A DNA stretch of 64,000 bases, taken from positions 1,427,719 to 1,491,718 of the forward strand of contig NZ_KQ976354.1 of assembly GCF_000346485.2 (NCBI RefSeq), read 5' to 3'. The position numbers and the translations under genes are program-made. The DNA is from Scytonema hofmannii PCC 7110 (GTDB taxonomy: Bacteria > Cyanobacteriota > Cyanobacteriia > Cyanobacteriales > Nostocaceae). The notes under the pieces were generated by a model. It was not told the origin of the DNA, searched no databases, and saw only the letters and a program-made list of their open reading frames with translations. The number at the start of each line of letters is the position of its first letter. Position 1 is the first letter of the stretch. Shown here one piece after another: positions 33,713 to 44,090 of this stretch.

Positions 33713-36346
33713 ATGAAAATTAGAGATATACCATCTTATCGTCGTCTACTCACATTCATCCAAAGGATGTTGTTAGGGCTAGCGATCGCTTTATTGATGA
33801 CTGGCACAAATTTGAGGCAAGTTGTTGCTTCTAATACCAATTCTCAGTTAACCTATCCTATCCCTTCCCTACAAGAAGAAAGCGGGGTGAAGGACATATT
33901 ACAACAGGAGAATCGCGGTAAGGAGTTGTATGAAACCGAGCAATTTTTAGAAGTTGTCACAATCTGGCAAAAAGTTTTCCAAGCTTATCAACTACAAGGA
34001 GATCAACTCAATCAAGCTAGAGTTTTAAGCAATCTCTCATTAGCTTACCAAAAATTGGGGCAATGGTCTGAAGCAAAAACCGTACTTAATCAAAGTTTGG
34101 AATTGCTAAAAAGTTGGGGGAAAGCACCAAGTTCTCAATCTAAAGAACAATTAAAAGTTTTAGCTCAAGTACTGAATACGCGAGGAAGTTTGGAATTAGC
34201 GACTGGACAACCTGATGCGGCGCTTGCAACCTGGCAAAAAGCAACTGCAACTTATACTCAAGCAGAAAATCAAACAGGAGTTATCCGCAGTCTTGTCAAC
34301 CAATCTCAAGCTTTCAGAGCTTTAGGGCTACATCGTCGAGCCTTATCTACTCTGACACAAGTCAGCCAAATTCTAGAAAAACAGCCTGACTCCCCAATTA
34401 AAGCCGCCGGATTGCGTAACTTAGGCACTAACCTGCGTTTAGTAGGCAAATTAGAACAAGCACAGCAATTGTTGCAACAAAGTCTGGCGATCGCGCAAAA
34501 ATTACAATTACCATTAGATATAAGTGCTACTTTGATTGATCTAGGGAACATAGCCCGTGCAAATCAAGATATGGAAGCGGCTTTAAATTTTTATCAAAAA
34601 GTTGTAGCTATTTCTCCTTCACAAATCCTCAAACTTAGAGCCAATCTCAATCAACTCAACACCTTAGTTGATATAAAACGATGGGATTTGGCGCGGGAAT
34701 TAAGCCGGAAAATTGAACCTCAACTTGCCAATCTTCCTGCAAGTCGGGGGGTTGTTTATATGCGACTTAACTTTGCTCGGAGTTTAACTCGTATGTCCCA
34801 GGCAAAAGTTCACGATGCACCAACTATAGCAACTATTGCCCAACTGGTTGCAACGACTGTGGAACAAGCAAAAAGCATAGGAGACAAGCAAGCAGAAATT
34901 CATGCATTGGGGAGACTTGGTAGCTTGTACGAAACAACTCAGCAATGGTCTATTGCCCAAGATTTAACCCAGAAAGCTTTAATGCTTGCTCAATCTTATA
35001 ATACACCAGATATTGCTTATCTTTGGCAATGGCAGCTTGGACGCCTTTTAAAAAAACAGGGGGATGTATCTGGAGCGATCGCAGCTTATACTCAAGCGGT
35101 AAAAACTCTGCAAGTCTTACGCAACGAACTAGTTACTGTTGAACCAGACGTGCAATTTTCTTTTCGGGAAAGAGTAGAACCAGTTTATCGAGAATTGGTT
35201 AGCCTGCTTTTACAACCAGGTACAACAGAGCCAACCCAAGAATTTCTACGTCAAGCCCGTCAAGTTATTGAGTCTTTACAATTAGCGGAATTAGATAACT
35301 TTTTTCAAGAAGCATGCTTAGATGCAAAACCCAATCCTATCGATCGCTTTGATGCTAATGCTGCTGTTATTTATCCCATCATTTTGCCAGATCGGTTAGA
35401 AGTTATTCTCAGTTTACCACAACAAACCCTGAGTCATTATGCAGTTCCAGTCGAGCAAAATCAGTTAGAAAATCTTGTAGAAAAGCTCCGTCAAACTATA
35501 GTCATTCGTTCTAGAGATGACTATATGGCATTGTCACAACAACTTTATGATTGGTTGCTCCGCAAGAGCGAAACTGACTTAGGCAAAAGTGAAGTTAAGA
35601 CATTAGTTTTTGTGCTAGATGGTGTCTTGCGAAATATTCCTATGGCAGCATTACATGATGGCAAGCAATTTTTAATAGAAAAGTATAACGTTGCACTTAC
35701 ACCTAGTTTGCAGTTATTACCTCCCAAACAATTGCGCCAGGAAAACTTGAAAGTCCTAAGTGCTGGGCTAACTGAAGCAAGGCAAGGCTTTTCCTCTCTT
35801 AAATATGTAGAAATGGAATTGAAGGAAATTAAATCTGAAGTCCCTAGTTTAGTTCTTTTGAATAAAGAATTTACCAGGAAAAATCTCCACAAGGAAATTC
35901 AATCAGCTTCTTTTCCAGTTGTTCACATTGCTACTCACGGGAACTTTAGCTCTAAAGCATCAGAGACTTTTATCTTAACTTGGGATAGTCGGATTCAGAT
36001 TGATGAATTCGATAGTTTACTCGAGAACAATCAACAAAATCAGCAACAAGCTATTGAACTTTTAGTTCTCAGTGCTTGTGAAACTGCAACAGGAGATAAA
36101 CGTGCGGCGTTGGGATTAGCAGGAATTGCTGTTAGGGCAGGTGCTCGCAGTACTGTGGCAACATTATGGTCTATTAATGATGAGGCAACTGCTGAATTCA
36201 TGGGGAAATTTTACAAGCAGTTAACTAATACCCAACAAACGAAAGCAGAAGTTTTACGTAAATCTCAATTGGCTATTTTAAAAGACCCTCAATACGAACA
36301 CCCCATTTACTGGGCTCCTTATGTTTTGATTGGAAATTGGTTGTAA
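33713..36346 (+). CDS. Exported TPR-CHAT protein downstream of the FHA exoprotein
   Basis: An 877-residue protein with a signal peptide or anchor (about 15-42, LGLAIALLMTGTNL...VVAS). TPR-type helical repeats span about 60-480 (ARVLSNLSLAYQKLGQWSEA). The C-terminal CHAT domain (caspase-HetF-associated protease) covers about 575-877. The dyad is intact: His742 in HIATHGNF and Cys789 in LSACETA. It ends with the typical HPIYWAPYVLIGNWL. CHAT proteases are caspase-fold peptidases, often part of conflict or differentiation systems. Close coupling with a TPS exoprotein suggests action in the periplasm or at the cell envelope, possibly on that protein; this is inference. Confidence 0.9.
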   Translation: MKIRDIPSYRRLLTFIQRMLLGLAIALLMTGTNLRQVVASNTNSQLTYPIPSLQEESGVKDILQQENRGKELYETEQFLEVVTIWQKVFQAYQLQGDQLNQARVLSNLSLAYQKLGQWSEAKTVLNQSLELLKSWGKAPSSQSKEQLKVLAQVLNTRGSLELATGQPDAALATWQKATATYTQAENQTGVIRSLVNQSQAFRALGLHRRALSTLTQVSQILEKQPDSPIKAAGLRNLGTNLRLVGKLEQAQQLLQQSLAIAQKLQLPLDISATLIDLGNIARANQDMEAALNFYQKVVAISPSQILKLRANLNQLNTLVDIKRWDLARELSRKIEPQLANLPASRGVVYMRLNFARSLTRMSQAKVHDAPTIATIAQLVATTVEQAKSIGDKQAEIHALGRLGSLYETTQQWSIAQDLTQKALMLAQSYNTPDIAYLWQWQLGRLLKKQGDVSGAIAAYTQAVKTLQVLRNELVTVEPDVQFSFRERVEPVYRELVSLLLQPGTTEPTQEFLRQARQVIESLQLAELDNFFQEACLDAKPNPIDRFDANAAVIYPIILPDRLEVILSLPQQTLSHYAVPVEQNQLENLVEKLRQTIVIRSRDDYMALSQQLYDWLLRKSETDLGKSEVKTLVFVLDGVLRNIPMAALHDGKQFLIEKYNVALTPSLQLLPPKQLRQENLKVLSAGLTEARQGFSSLKYVEMELKEIKSEVPSLVLLNKEFTRKNLHKEIQSASFPVVHIATHGNFSSKASETFILTWDSRIQIDEFDSLLENNQQNQQQAIELLVLSACETATGDKRAALGLAGIAVRAGARSTVATLWSINDEATAEFMGKFYKQLTNTQQTKAEVLRKSQLAILKDPQYEHPIYWAPYVLIGNWL

Positions 36347-36347
36347 G

Positions 36348-36383
36348 CAGTGACCAGTGACCAGTGACCAGTGACCAGTGACT
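36348..36383. repeat. CAGTGAC heptad array
   Basis: Five near-perfect copies of CAGTGAC in tandem directly after the CHAT stop codon, of the same class as the arrays at 27953-28046. Confidence 0.8.
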
Positions 36384-36434
36384 AGTGGTGATTATTTAAT
36401 ATTTTAGCCCACTAAGTACGGAAGAACTCGTTTT

Positions 36435-36902
36435 TTAAGACACGATGTTGTTTAAAGTTTGCTCCCAATCTACTACAAACAACCCTGGTTTTTCAAAACG
36501 TGATATATGTTTTACATTTTTTGTCAAGATTCTAACTTCGTCAAAATTTGTTAATTGGAGAGTAGCTTGAGACGCAAGAATTACATCACCATCTAAACTA
36601 TCAGGACTCGCTGTTGGTTTCCCTTCGTTACGTACTAATGCCCACAATTGAGCAGCGAGTTGCATTGTTTCAGTATTCAGTGGAATAAGACCAGTCTTAG
36701 TAAGACTATCAAGACGCTCAAGACTTCGCTGCTTGTTCGTTCTAAGTAATTCACGTCGAAGCTCATAATCAGCTATTTCTGGTATACGTATAACAATACC
36801 AGTTTTTCTCATAGACAACAGCCATTCTTGTACTATCGGCTCTATTCGTGGGTGTGCCACTTTGCTTAATGGGTAAGTATCTAATAATATGGCTATTTTC
36901 AT
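36435..36902 (-). CDS. PIN-domain protein (VapC-like toxin)
   Basis: A 155-residue PIN-type protein. Candidate catalytic acids: Asp8 in AILLDTYPLS, Glu/Asp in PEIADYELRREL, and the pair in SPDSLDGDVILASQA. The N-terminal LLDTYP plus VRILTKNVKHISRF near the end fit the fold. A helical acidic protein is encoded 10 bp upstream on the same strand and is the likely antitoxin. Lies between a CHAT and a caspase gene. Confidence 0.75.
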   Translation of the reverse strand: MKIAILLDTYPLSKVAHPRIEPIVQEWLLSMRKTGIVIRIPEIADYELRRELLRTNKQRSLERLDSLTKTGLIPLNTETMQLAAQLWALVRNEGKPTASPDSLDGDVILASQATLQLTNFDEVRILTKNVKHISRFEKPGLFVVDWEQTLNNIVS

Positions 36903-36912
36903 TTGTTTTTTC

Positions 36913-37455
36913 TTAAAGAGTCAGCCGATTTTGGTTTAGACCTGCTTCAATCTCAGGATATACAGTCTCGTCATATCCAGATTCATCAGACATCCATTCG
37001 TTTACAAGTTCTATAATTCTTTCTAAAGAATCATCTTCTTCCAAAGAGGACTTGGACTTCTCTTCGTCTACTATCTGTTCAATATCAGACGCCGATAAAA
37101 GCTGATTTTCTTCCCCCAAATCCGTTCGTTGTTTAGTAGCAACTGTATATTCCCTAAAAGCTGTCAGGATTTTGGAAAGAGATGGCTGCTGTGAAGCGAG
37201 TAGTCTTTTGAAGGCAAACTCTTTTAAAATCTCTATACTTTTTTGCCCTTCGTCAGCAAGTGCTTTTAGAATCTCTATATCTTCCATCGGAAGGAGAGCA
37301 CTTTTTTGGATGCTTTCCCAATTGTCTTGCTGGGCTTGTGATAATTTTTCTGCAATTAACACGTCAATTTTTACCCTAACAAGTTGCAACTCATCTAAAG
37401 AAAGGGCATCTAATTGCTGGCTAATTGCGTCAAACGCTGATGTCTTGGGCATCAT
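36913..37455 (-). CDS. Putative antitoxin partner of the PIN protein
   Basis: A 180-residue, strongly helical and acidic protein (DAISQQLDALSLDELQLVRV at the N-terminus; EEDDSLERIIELVNEWMSDE near the C-terminus). It is encoded immediately before the PIN gene with a 10-bp gap. No DNA-binding motif is obvious. It is assigned as antitoxin only from operon position and composition. Confidence 0.55.
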   Translation of the reverse strand: MMPKTSAFDAISQQLDALSLDELQLVRVKIDVLIAEKLSQAQQDNWESIQKSALLPMEDIEILKALADEGQKSIEILKEFAFKRLLASQQPSLSKILTAFREYTVATKQRTDLGEENQLLSASDIEQIVDEEKSKSSLEEDDSLERIIELVNEWMSDESGYDETVYPEIEAGLNQNRLTL

Positions 37456-37555
37456 ATCACAATTCGTAAACTTCTCTTCTTATGCTATCTCAAATCCATC
37501 GCGGAAAACCTGTGATTAGCTGTACTCAACCTAAAAAGGTTTTAGCCATCTTCTC

Positions 37556-37762
37556 TTATACTACAAGTCGAAGTTTTGTAATACTTGCCCCTGGTAACAC
37601 GCTCGCTAGAATAACCCCATTTTGGCGAGCGTTACCTTTTTCATGACTGCTTTCACGAGTTGTTGATACAGCCCAAGTAGCAGCAGCTATTGCAAGTTTC
37701 TGGTTTGAAGGAATTGAATTATAAAACTCTTCTGCTGTTTGGTAAGCTTTTTGGTAAAGAAG
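37556..37762 (-). pseudogene. Unidentified gene remnant
   Basis: An open stretch of 68 codons without a start reads LYQKAYQTAEEFYNSIPSNQ, then KLAIAAATWAVSTTRESSHE and ASVLPGASITKLRLVV and a stop. It is protein-like but not recognised. It occupies most of the gap between the caspase gene and the putative antitoxin gene. Confidence 0.35.
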
Positions 37763-37792
37763 TTAAAGGTAGGATAAGCGCACTTTTCAAAT

Positions 37793-40090
37793 TCAACTAA
37801 CAACTTCAAAGGTTATTGCCATCGCTGCAAGCTTCTTCGTATCGACACCACGTACTCCTGCTGGTAACTGTATACCTTCAACGTTGATTCCTCCACGAGT
37901 ACCAACATCCAAGTCTTCAAGCAATTTATCTGCTACATCTAAAAATTCATCATTGTTTGTGGCAAGTGGTCCTCGTGTGGTTTTTCCTCTTTTGGCAATT
38001 TCTTTGAGTGCTTTGAGTGAAGTTCGCAATGGGGTTGTACTAGCAATAATGAGTGCTTCTGTAATTCCCAAAGGTTCACCAATAGTCAGTGTAAAGCCAT
38101 CATCTTGTCCTGGAATTATTCGCTTATCGCTTGCTGTCAATAATGCCGCATCTTCAGATGCAGACCAGTCATTGGGAAATATTACAGCCATTTCACCTGT
38201 GGCATCAATAACTAAAATGCTGATGTAAAGAGGAGCAGATTCTTTATTTTCTACTTGGAAGACGACTTGGGTACCTATTGGTAATTTAGGAATACTACCA
38301 TCTGTAATATTTATTGGTTTTGCAGAAGTCGTTGAACTCGTACCTTGTTTTTTTGTAATAGCTCGAACAGTAAGGGCTTCGCTAAGAATTTGCTTGCTAC
38401 CAGCTATTTTCATTGAGGCTGTCACTTTTACTTGTGATGTATTAGTATTGCCAAGCATTTGCTTAACAATTCGCGTTGCCAATAGAGATTTAAATTTTGG
38501 TTGTAAACGTTGTGCTGCTGCTACAATGGTTTCATTGGCATTGCCAAAAGAGTTAGGAACTATTTGGTCGAGGGTTGGTAAAAATAAACCAAAACTACCT
38601 AGCGCAGGAAGATTTGAAGTTTTGAGCTTCTGTAATTCCTGATACTTTGCTTCGGTCATGCGACCAAAGATATATTGCACTTCTTGTTGTCTTAAAGGTA
38701 AGGGAGATACGCGATTGATTGCTTGTAACGCTTGTTGTACCTGGGTAGTAGTGTTAGCGTCAAAAGAATCGTCTATTCCAATTTTTAATGTTAAATCGCT
38801 AGGAATACCTTTAATACGTTCTTGCAAAAGTGTCCCTGGTTTTAATTGTGCATTTTCCCTTACAGAATTGATGAGTTTGCCTTGTCCAATTAATCCCTTA
38901 CGAGACTCTAGCTTGATAAGTCCTGTTTCTCGACCGTTTGCGTCTACAATGCTGAAAGAAGCAGTATCTTTGTTAAAAGCTTCCAGCGATTGAGAATCTA
39001 TTCCACCAAGCCACAATTCTACTCGATCGCCCTGAGCTTGAGTCACGACTGCTTCACCATAGGAAGTGGAAAAGGGAGCAAAGTAAATAGGTGGGTTATA
39101 ATTTTGTTTAATATTTGATTCTAACTCTGGATTTTGAAAGAAACCCTTCTGTCGCGAAAATATTTGTGTGCTGCGACTGACATCAACTAATATTCTTTTG
39201 ACAGATTCATTGACAGGTTGTTGCCAAAGATACTGAGTAAATAGATAAGTAAATGCTCCTGCTGAAAAATCATTAAATGAAGTATCAACTGCAAATTGGT
39301 CGCGTTTGGCGGAGGCGATAACCACTCCTTTGGCGACGCCTTTACGACGCAGGTTAATAAATTGTTGCTGAGAAAGATTAAGTCGTTTTAACCATTGACG
39401 CTGATATTCAAACTCATTGGGGCTAGCTTGCAACTTTTCGCCACCGTCTCGCGATAAGCCGGGTACGGCTTGCAGCAAAGCTGAACGCACTACAAAATTA
39501 CCCCGTTTTGCACCACCAGAATGACAGCTATCAAGTACAACAGTGACGTTATCTGTTTTTAATGCGTACATAAGTAAAAATAGCGTGTGTCCCATGATAT
39601 CTTGCACTACGCCACCTTTAGAGGGATATTCTTGTGGTAATCCCGCATCAACAGGAACAAGTGTACTGTTGCGTCCATCGGGAGTGTCTTTATCTGGATC
39701 GACAACCCGTGAGCCATGTCCGGAAAAATGAAATACAACCACATCCCCAGGTTTTGCTTGGTTGATGAGGTGTTCTTCAAAGGTGGTGAGAATATTTTGG
39801 CGAGTGGCTTGCGCGTCTGTAAGGATACGGATATCGTTGGGGTTAAAACCAAAGCGGTGTGTGAGTAACTCTTTTTGTAATTGGACATCGTTGACGCAAC
39901 CGCGCAGAGGGTTTGCACCGTTTTGATATTCGTTAATTCCTACCAGCAGTGCTAGTTTGCGGGAAGTATTTTGGGCGAGGACTTTGGCGTATTTATCTCC
40001 CTGTTGCATGATATCCAACTGGCTGAAACCAATTGTCGCTAATGTGGAACCTGCAAATTGGAGAAAGTGACGGCGTTTGATTTGAGACAT
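37793..40090 (-). CDS. Exported caspase-family protease (orthocaspase) with DUF4384-like C-terminus
   Basis: A 765-residue protein starting MSQIKRRHFLQFAGSTLATI, a twin-arginine-type signal (KRRHFL). The caspase p20-like domain (about 45-310) has HFSGHGS (His125) and LDSCHSGG (Cys189), so the dyad is intact. The C-terminal half includes a beta-rich DUF4384-like region (VVFQVENKESAPLYISILVI, FPNDWSASED). Tat export implies folding before transport to the periplasm or lumen. I chose ATG 40090, because the upstream in-frame ATG at 40216 would include the conserved promoter-like motif at 40124-40152. Confidence 0.88.
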   Translation of the reverse strand: MSQIKRRHFLQFAGSTLATIGFSQLDIMQQGDKYAKVLAQNTSRKLALLVGINEYQNGANPLRGCVNDVQLQKELLTHRFGFNPNDIRILTDAQATRQNILTTFEEHLINQAKPGDVVVFHFSGHGSRVVDPDKDTPDGRNSTLVPVDAGLPQEYPSKGGVVQDIMGHTLFLLMYALKTDNVTVVLDSCHSGGAKRGNFVVRSALLQAVPGLSRDGGEKLQASPNEFEYQRQWLKRLNLSQQQFINLRRKGVAKGVVIASAKRDQFAVDTSFNDFSAGAFTYLFTQYLWQQPVNESVKRILVDVSRSTQIFSRQKGFFQNPELESNIKQNYNPPIYFAPFSTSYGEAVVTQAQGDRVELWLGGIDSQSLEAFNKDTASFSIVDANGRETGLIKLESRKGLIGQGKLINSVRENAQLKPGTLLQERIKGIPSDLTLKIGIDDSFDANTTTQVQQALQAINRVSPLPLRQQEVQYIFGRMTEAKYQELQKLKTSNLPALGSFGLFLPTLDQIVPNSFGNANETIVAAAQRLQPKFKSLLATRIVKQMLGNTNTSQVKVTASMKIAGSKQILSEALTVRAITKKQGTSSTTSAKPINITDGSIPKLPIGTQVVFQVENKESAPLYISILVIDATGEMAVIFPNDWSASEDAALLTASDKRIIPGQDDGFTLTIGEPLGITEALIIASTTPLRTSLKALKEIAKRGKTTRGPLATNNDEFLDVADKLLEDLDVGTRGGINVEGIQLPAGVRGVDTKKLAAMAITFEVVS

Positions 40091-40123
40091 AACGATTTGA
40101 GAATGTGGGATTTTCTGGTTATT

Positions 40124-40152
40124 TATATTTCCACGGGTAGTAAGGGGTATGC
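40124..40152 (-). promoter_or_regulatory. CHAT/caspase regulon motif, copy 1 (drives the orthocaspase)
   Basis: On the minus strand GCATACCC, 13 bp, GAAATATA. The downstream box ends 33 bp before the chosen start of the exported orthocaspase. It is one of seven intergenic copies found between 40 and 58.5 kb. Boxes and spacing resemble a -35/-10 pair of an alternative sigma factor; the function is inferred. Confidence 0.6.
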
Positions 40153-40212
40153 AATTTATGAACTTATGGTTTGCGCTGATGGGACAGCGTGACTCCATGT
40201 ACCCTACAACCT

Positions 40213-40241
40213 GCATACCCGGTCAAACCCTGAGAAGTATA
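40213..40241 (+). promoter_or_regulatory. CHAT/caspase regulon motif, copy 2 (drives the TPR-CHAT gene at 40322)
   Basis: GCATACCC, 13 bp, GAAGTATA, 80 bp before the ATG. It is divergent from copy 1, making one control region for a caspase and a CHAT gene. A TATAAT-containing AGTATAATCA follows near 40264. Confidence 0.6.
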
Positions 40242-40321
40242 TGAAATTGTAAATATAAAAAGCCAGTATAATCACTGCTGGGCGACTGAAAAAACGTTAA
40301 CAAATACGCCAAATCTTTTCT

Positions 40322-43300
40322 ATGTGGACTTCTCGTACTATCGCTTTATTTCTCTCCCTAATGCTGTTATCGGAATCCACCGCCGCCACTGTGGGGAATG
40401 ATGGGTTGAAAATTGCACAACACTCAGCGCCTACCCCTTCAGTTCCCTTGCGTCCAGAAAAACAACAGTTGTACCAACAGGGAGTACAGCTGGTTACAGA
40501 AGCACAGGAGTTAGAGAAGAAAGGAACTAGGGAAGGGTATCAGCAGGCGATCGCAAAATACCAGCAAGCGTTGAAAATTGTCCAAGAATTAGGATTACGA
40601 GCAGAGGAAGTTAACTTATTGGCAAAAATTGCTAGTGTTTACTCCTCGATATTTGACAACAAAAATGCTATGGAGCATCTACAAAAAGCATTAGATATTT
40701 CACGGGAATTAAAACAACCTTTACGTGAAGCAATTGTACTTGCTTTGATTGGGAATAGGTACACTAACTCAAATGAGCCAAAAGAGGGGCTGACCTATTT
40801 ACAAAAAGCCCAATCGATATTTTTAGCTTACAAAGAATATGGGAATTTAGCTACCACATTAAAAAGTATCGCTACGATTCACATGAGGATAGGTGATACC
40901 AAAACAGCTTTAAATTATCAAAATGAAGCACTCAAGATTTATCGTGAGATACTCAAGGATTCCGCTGGAGAAGCTAGCACTCTTGAGACAATCGCAATAA
41001 ATTATTCTTTTTCCGGTGAATATATAGTATCTATTAATTATTACGAACAAGCATTAAAAATTCAACGCGAAAGAAAAGATTTCCAAGCACAAGTAAAAAT
41101 CATGAGTGAGATAGCTGTTATTCAAGGTAGATTGGGAAATACAAAAAAAGCAATTGACTCTTTAAAAGAGGTATTAAAAATACAGGAACAAGTAGGCTCT
41201 AATTTATCAGAAAAAGCTGATATTCTTGCACATATAGGTCACATTTATGCTGGACAAGCAGATTACAGGACAGCTATTGATTACTATCAGCAAGCTGGAA
41301 AACTCTTTCAGCAAGCGGGAGACACTGCAATGGAATCTATGACTTTTCAGATGATTGCAAATGTTCACAAAACTTATTCAGGTGATTATCAACAAGCACT
41401 GGATTTTTTAAATAAGGCATTAAAACTTCAAATTGATGATAAGGACAATCAAGCATTTACTCTGGGTCAAAAAGCTGATGTATATGTATCACAGGGTGAT
41501 TATCAAAAGGCACTAGACGAATATTATAAAGCTCTAGAACTTCAACGTTCTATACCAAATCCCAAGTCGGAAGCTCGTACCCTTAGTAATATTGCACAAC
41601 TTTATCGACATCTAGGTGATTATCAATCAAGCATTAAGACTTACAATAAAGCATTGGAAATATTCAAGCGCATACCAAGTAAGGTTGAAGAAATTCAAAC
41701 TCTAGGATTTATAGCTAGCACTTACCTATTTCAAGATAAATACGATGAGGCACTGGCATCTTATAACCTAGCGCTCTCTTTATCAAGTAAAGATAGTTAT
41801 CAATCTGAAATTCAAATACTTCAAGGTATAGCGCTAACATACGAATTCTTAAATAATTATCCCAAGGCATTAGAATTTGCAAATCGCGCATTAAAATTAT
41901 CTCAAGAAAACTTTTTTCACGAAGAACAATCTCTGACGACACTAGCAAATGTATATCTTGCAAAAGGTGAGTATGAGAAATCATTAGATATCTTAAAAAA
42001 AATTTCAGTGCATTATCGCAAAGTAGGATTACGTATTCGAGAAGCAGAAATTTTAAGTTATATGAGTATGGCTCATGAGAGACAGAAAAAGTATCAACAA
42101 GCCATAGATATTCGTAGGGAAGAATTGAAAATACGGCGAGAGTTAAAAGAGAGTAAAGCAGAAGCAAATGCACTTTACGGTATTGCCATCAATCAACGCA
42201 AATTAGGAAACCTAGAAGCAGCACTTTCCAACATTGAAGAAGCAATTAAAATCGTAGAAAACATACGCAGTAACGTCAAAAGCCTAGATTTACGTACATC
42301 CTACTTCGCCACAGTCCAAAGTTACTACAAATTCAAAATTGACCTGTTGATGGAACTACACAAAAAAGAACCATCAGAAGGATACAATGCCCAAGCACTT
42401 GAAACAAGCGAAAAATCACGCGCCAGAGCACTTGTAGAACTATTAACCGAAGCACAGGCTAATATCCGCAAAGGTGCAAACCCAGAACTTTTAGCAGAGG
42501 AACGCCGCTTACAAGATTTAATTAATGCTAAGGAAAGGCTGCGATTTGAAATAGTTAATAGTGATAGGATTAGAGACCCAATTCTCAAAGCCAACTCTGA
42601 GAAATTACAAACAGAAATTGACGAACTCCTCAACCAGCAAAAGCAACTAGAAACGAAAATCCGTCAAAGTAACCCCAAATACGCCAATCTGAAATATCCT
42701 CAACCCCTAACTTTACCGCAAATTCAGCAGCAGCTAGATAAAGACACGCTACTGTTACAATATTCCTTAGGTGAAGAACGCAGCTATGTGTGGGTAGTTT
42801 CTCCTAATTCTGTTGATACCTATGAGTTAACCAAAAAACAACAGATAGAGAAAACCGCCATGAATTTATTTTGTTTGATTAGTCAGAACAGTTCTAAACC
42901 GCCTTCAGTGGCTAATCAAGAAAATCCTTGTACAGACATCAAACGAGAGCGAATTGACGTAGCAACAAAGGAACTCAGTCAGCTTATCCTGACACCCGTG
43001 AAAGATAAATTGGGAAAAAAGCGATTAGTCATAGTCGCAGATGGAGCTTTACAGTACATTCCCTTCGCGGCGTTGGCTGACTTAAAACACTCCCAGTCAA
43101 CGATACAACAGAAAGGGGAGAAAGAAAAACAAAAAGATACAACCTGTTCCAGTGGCGGTGGTATTCGTATTTGTCAAGATAATGACTCACCACAAAACAA
43201 ATTTGACTACCAACCGCTATTTGTGAACCACGAAATCGTGAATCTTCCCTCCGCTTCAACAATTGCTATTCAAAGAAAAGAACTGGCTACACGTTCATCA

Positions 43301-44044
43301 GCCCCCAAAGCTTTAGCGATTCTTGCCGATCCAGTATACAGTGCGACTGATGCGCGAGTGACCAACGCCCAAAATAAGCAACTCGTGCATCAAAAATCCC
43401 GTGGCTTAGAGCTAGAACGTTCTGCACTCAACCGTTCTGCTGATATTACTCATCGCCAAGGTTGGGGACGACTTTTAGGAACTCGCTCCGAAGCACAGAC
43501 AATTGTCAAACTCGTACCTGATTCTAAAAGTCTGCAAGTCTTCGATTTTGATGCCAACTATGACTGGGCTACTAGCAACGCCCTCAATCAATTCCGGATC
43601 TTACACTTTGCCACCCACGGCTTTGTCAATGATGCCAATCCCGAATTGTCAGGTATTGTGCTTTCCCTGGTAGATAAACAAGGTCAAGACATTAGGGGAT
43701 ATCTGCGGTTGGGAGATTTATTTAACCTTGATTATCCGGCAGATTTAATTGTTCTGAGTGCTTGCGAAACGGGATTGGGTAAGGAAATACAAGGAGAAGG
43801 GTTGGTAGGCTTGACAAGAGGACTAATGTATGCAGGAGGAGAAAGACTGGTGGTGTCGTTGTGGCAAGTTGACGATGAAGGCACATCTGTGTTTATGCAG
43901 GAATTTTACCAGCAAATGTGGCAGTCTGGTAAGCCAGCCTCCGCAGCATTACGAGCAACACAGTTAAAAATGTGGCATTCTGATAAATGGCGCAATCCCA
44001 ATTATTGGGCTGCGTTTACCTTCTTGGGTGAATGGCATGATTAA
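40322..44044 (+). CDS. Exported TPR-CHAT protein
   Basis: A 1240-residue protein. A signal peptide (MWTSRTIALFLSLMLLSEST, cleavage near TAAT) precedes about 14-16 TPR units from residue 45 to 660 (for example DYQKALDEYYKALELQ). A coiled region (about 700-790) leads into the CHAT domain (about 880-1240). The dyad is intact: His1099 in HFATHGFV and Cys1148 in LSACETGLG. TPRs are expected to sense or bind a partner protein and CHAT to cleave it. It is preceded by regulon motif copy 2. Decayed duplicates of this gene lie at 44137-44893 and 45845-46019. Confidence 0.92.
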   Translation: MWTSRTIALFLSLMLLSESTAATVGNDGLKIAQHSAPTPSVPLRPEKQQLYQQGVQLVTEAQELEKKGTREGYQQAIAKYQQALKIVQELGLRAEEVNLLAKIASVYSSIFDNKNAMEHLQKALDISRELKQPLREAIVLALIGNRYTNSNEPKEGLTYLQKAQSIFLAYKEYGNLATTLKSIATIHMRIGDTKTALNYQNEALKIYREILKDSAGEASTLETIAINYSFSGEYIVSINYYEQALKIQRERKDFQAQVKIMSEIAVIQGRLGNTKKAIDSLKEVLKIQEQVGSNLSEKADILAHIGHIYAGQADYRTAIDYYQQAGKLFQQAGDTAMESMTFQMIANVHKTYSGDYQQALDFLNKALKLQIDDKDNQAFTLGQKADVYVSQGDYQKALDEYYKALELQRSIPNPKSEARTLSNIAQLYRHLGDYQSSIKTYNKALEIFKRIPSKVEEIQTLGFIASTYLFQDKYDEALASYNLALSLSSKDSYQSEIQILQGIALTYEFLNNYPKALEFANRALKLSQENFFHEEQSLTTLANVYLAKGEYEKSLDILKKISVHYRKVGLRIREAEILSYMSMAHERQKKYQQAIDIRREELKIRRELKESKAEANALYGIAINQRKLGNLEAALSNIEEAIKIVENIRSNVKSLDLRTSYFATVQSYYKFKIDLLMELHKKEPSEGYNAQALETSEKSRARALVELLTEAQANIRKGANPELLAEERRLQDLINAKERLRFEIVNSDRIRDPILKANSEKLQTEIDELLNQQKQLETKIRQSNPKYANLKYPQPLTLPQIQQQLDKDTLLLQYSLGEERSYVWVVSPNSVDTYELTKKQQIEKTAMNLFCLISQNSSKPPSVANQENPCTDIKRERIDVATKELSQLILTPVKDKLGKKRLVIVADGALQYIPFAALADLKHSQSTIQQKGEKEKQKDTTCSSGGGIRICQDNDSPQNKFDYQPLFVNHEIVNLPSASTIAIQRKELATRSSAPKALAILADPVYSATDARVTNAQNKQLVHQKSRGLELERSALNRSADITHRQGWGRLLGTRSEAQTIVKLVPDSKSLQVFDFDANYDWATSNALNQFRILHFATHGFVNDANPELSGIVLSLVDKQGQDIRGYLRLGDLFNLDYPADLIVLSACETGLGKEIQGEGLVGLTRGLMYAGGERLVVSLWQVDDEGTSVFMQEFYQQMWQSGKPASAALRATQLKMWHSDKWRNPNYWAAFTFLGEWHD

Positions 44045-44090
44045 GAGCTTAACCCATAACGTCTGACACCGCCTAACCATACTCCCGTGG

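Noticed and set aside
36348-36383. CAGTGAC tandem array considered as a CRISPR-like repeat
   Set aside because: Seven-base units without spacers; this is a heptad tandem repeat. No CRISPR array or cas gene was seen anywhere in the window.
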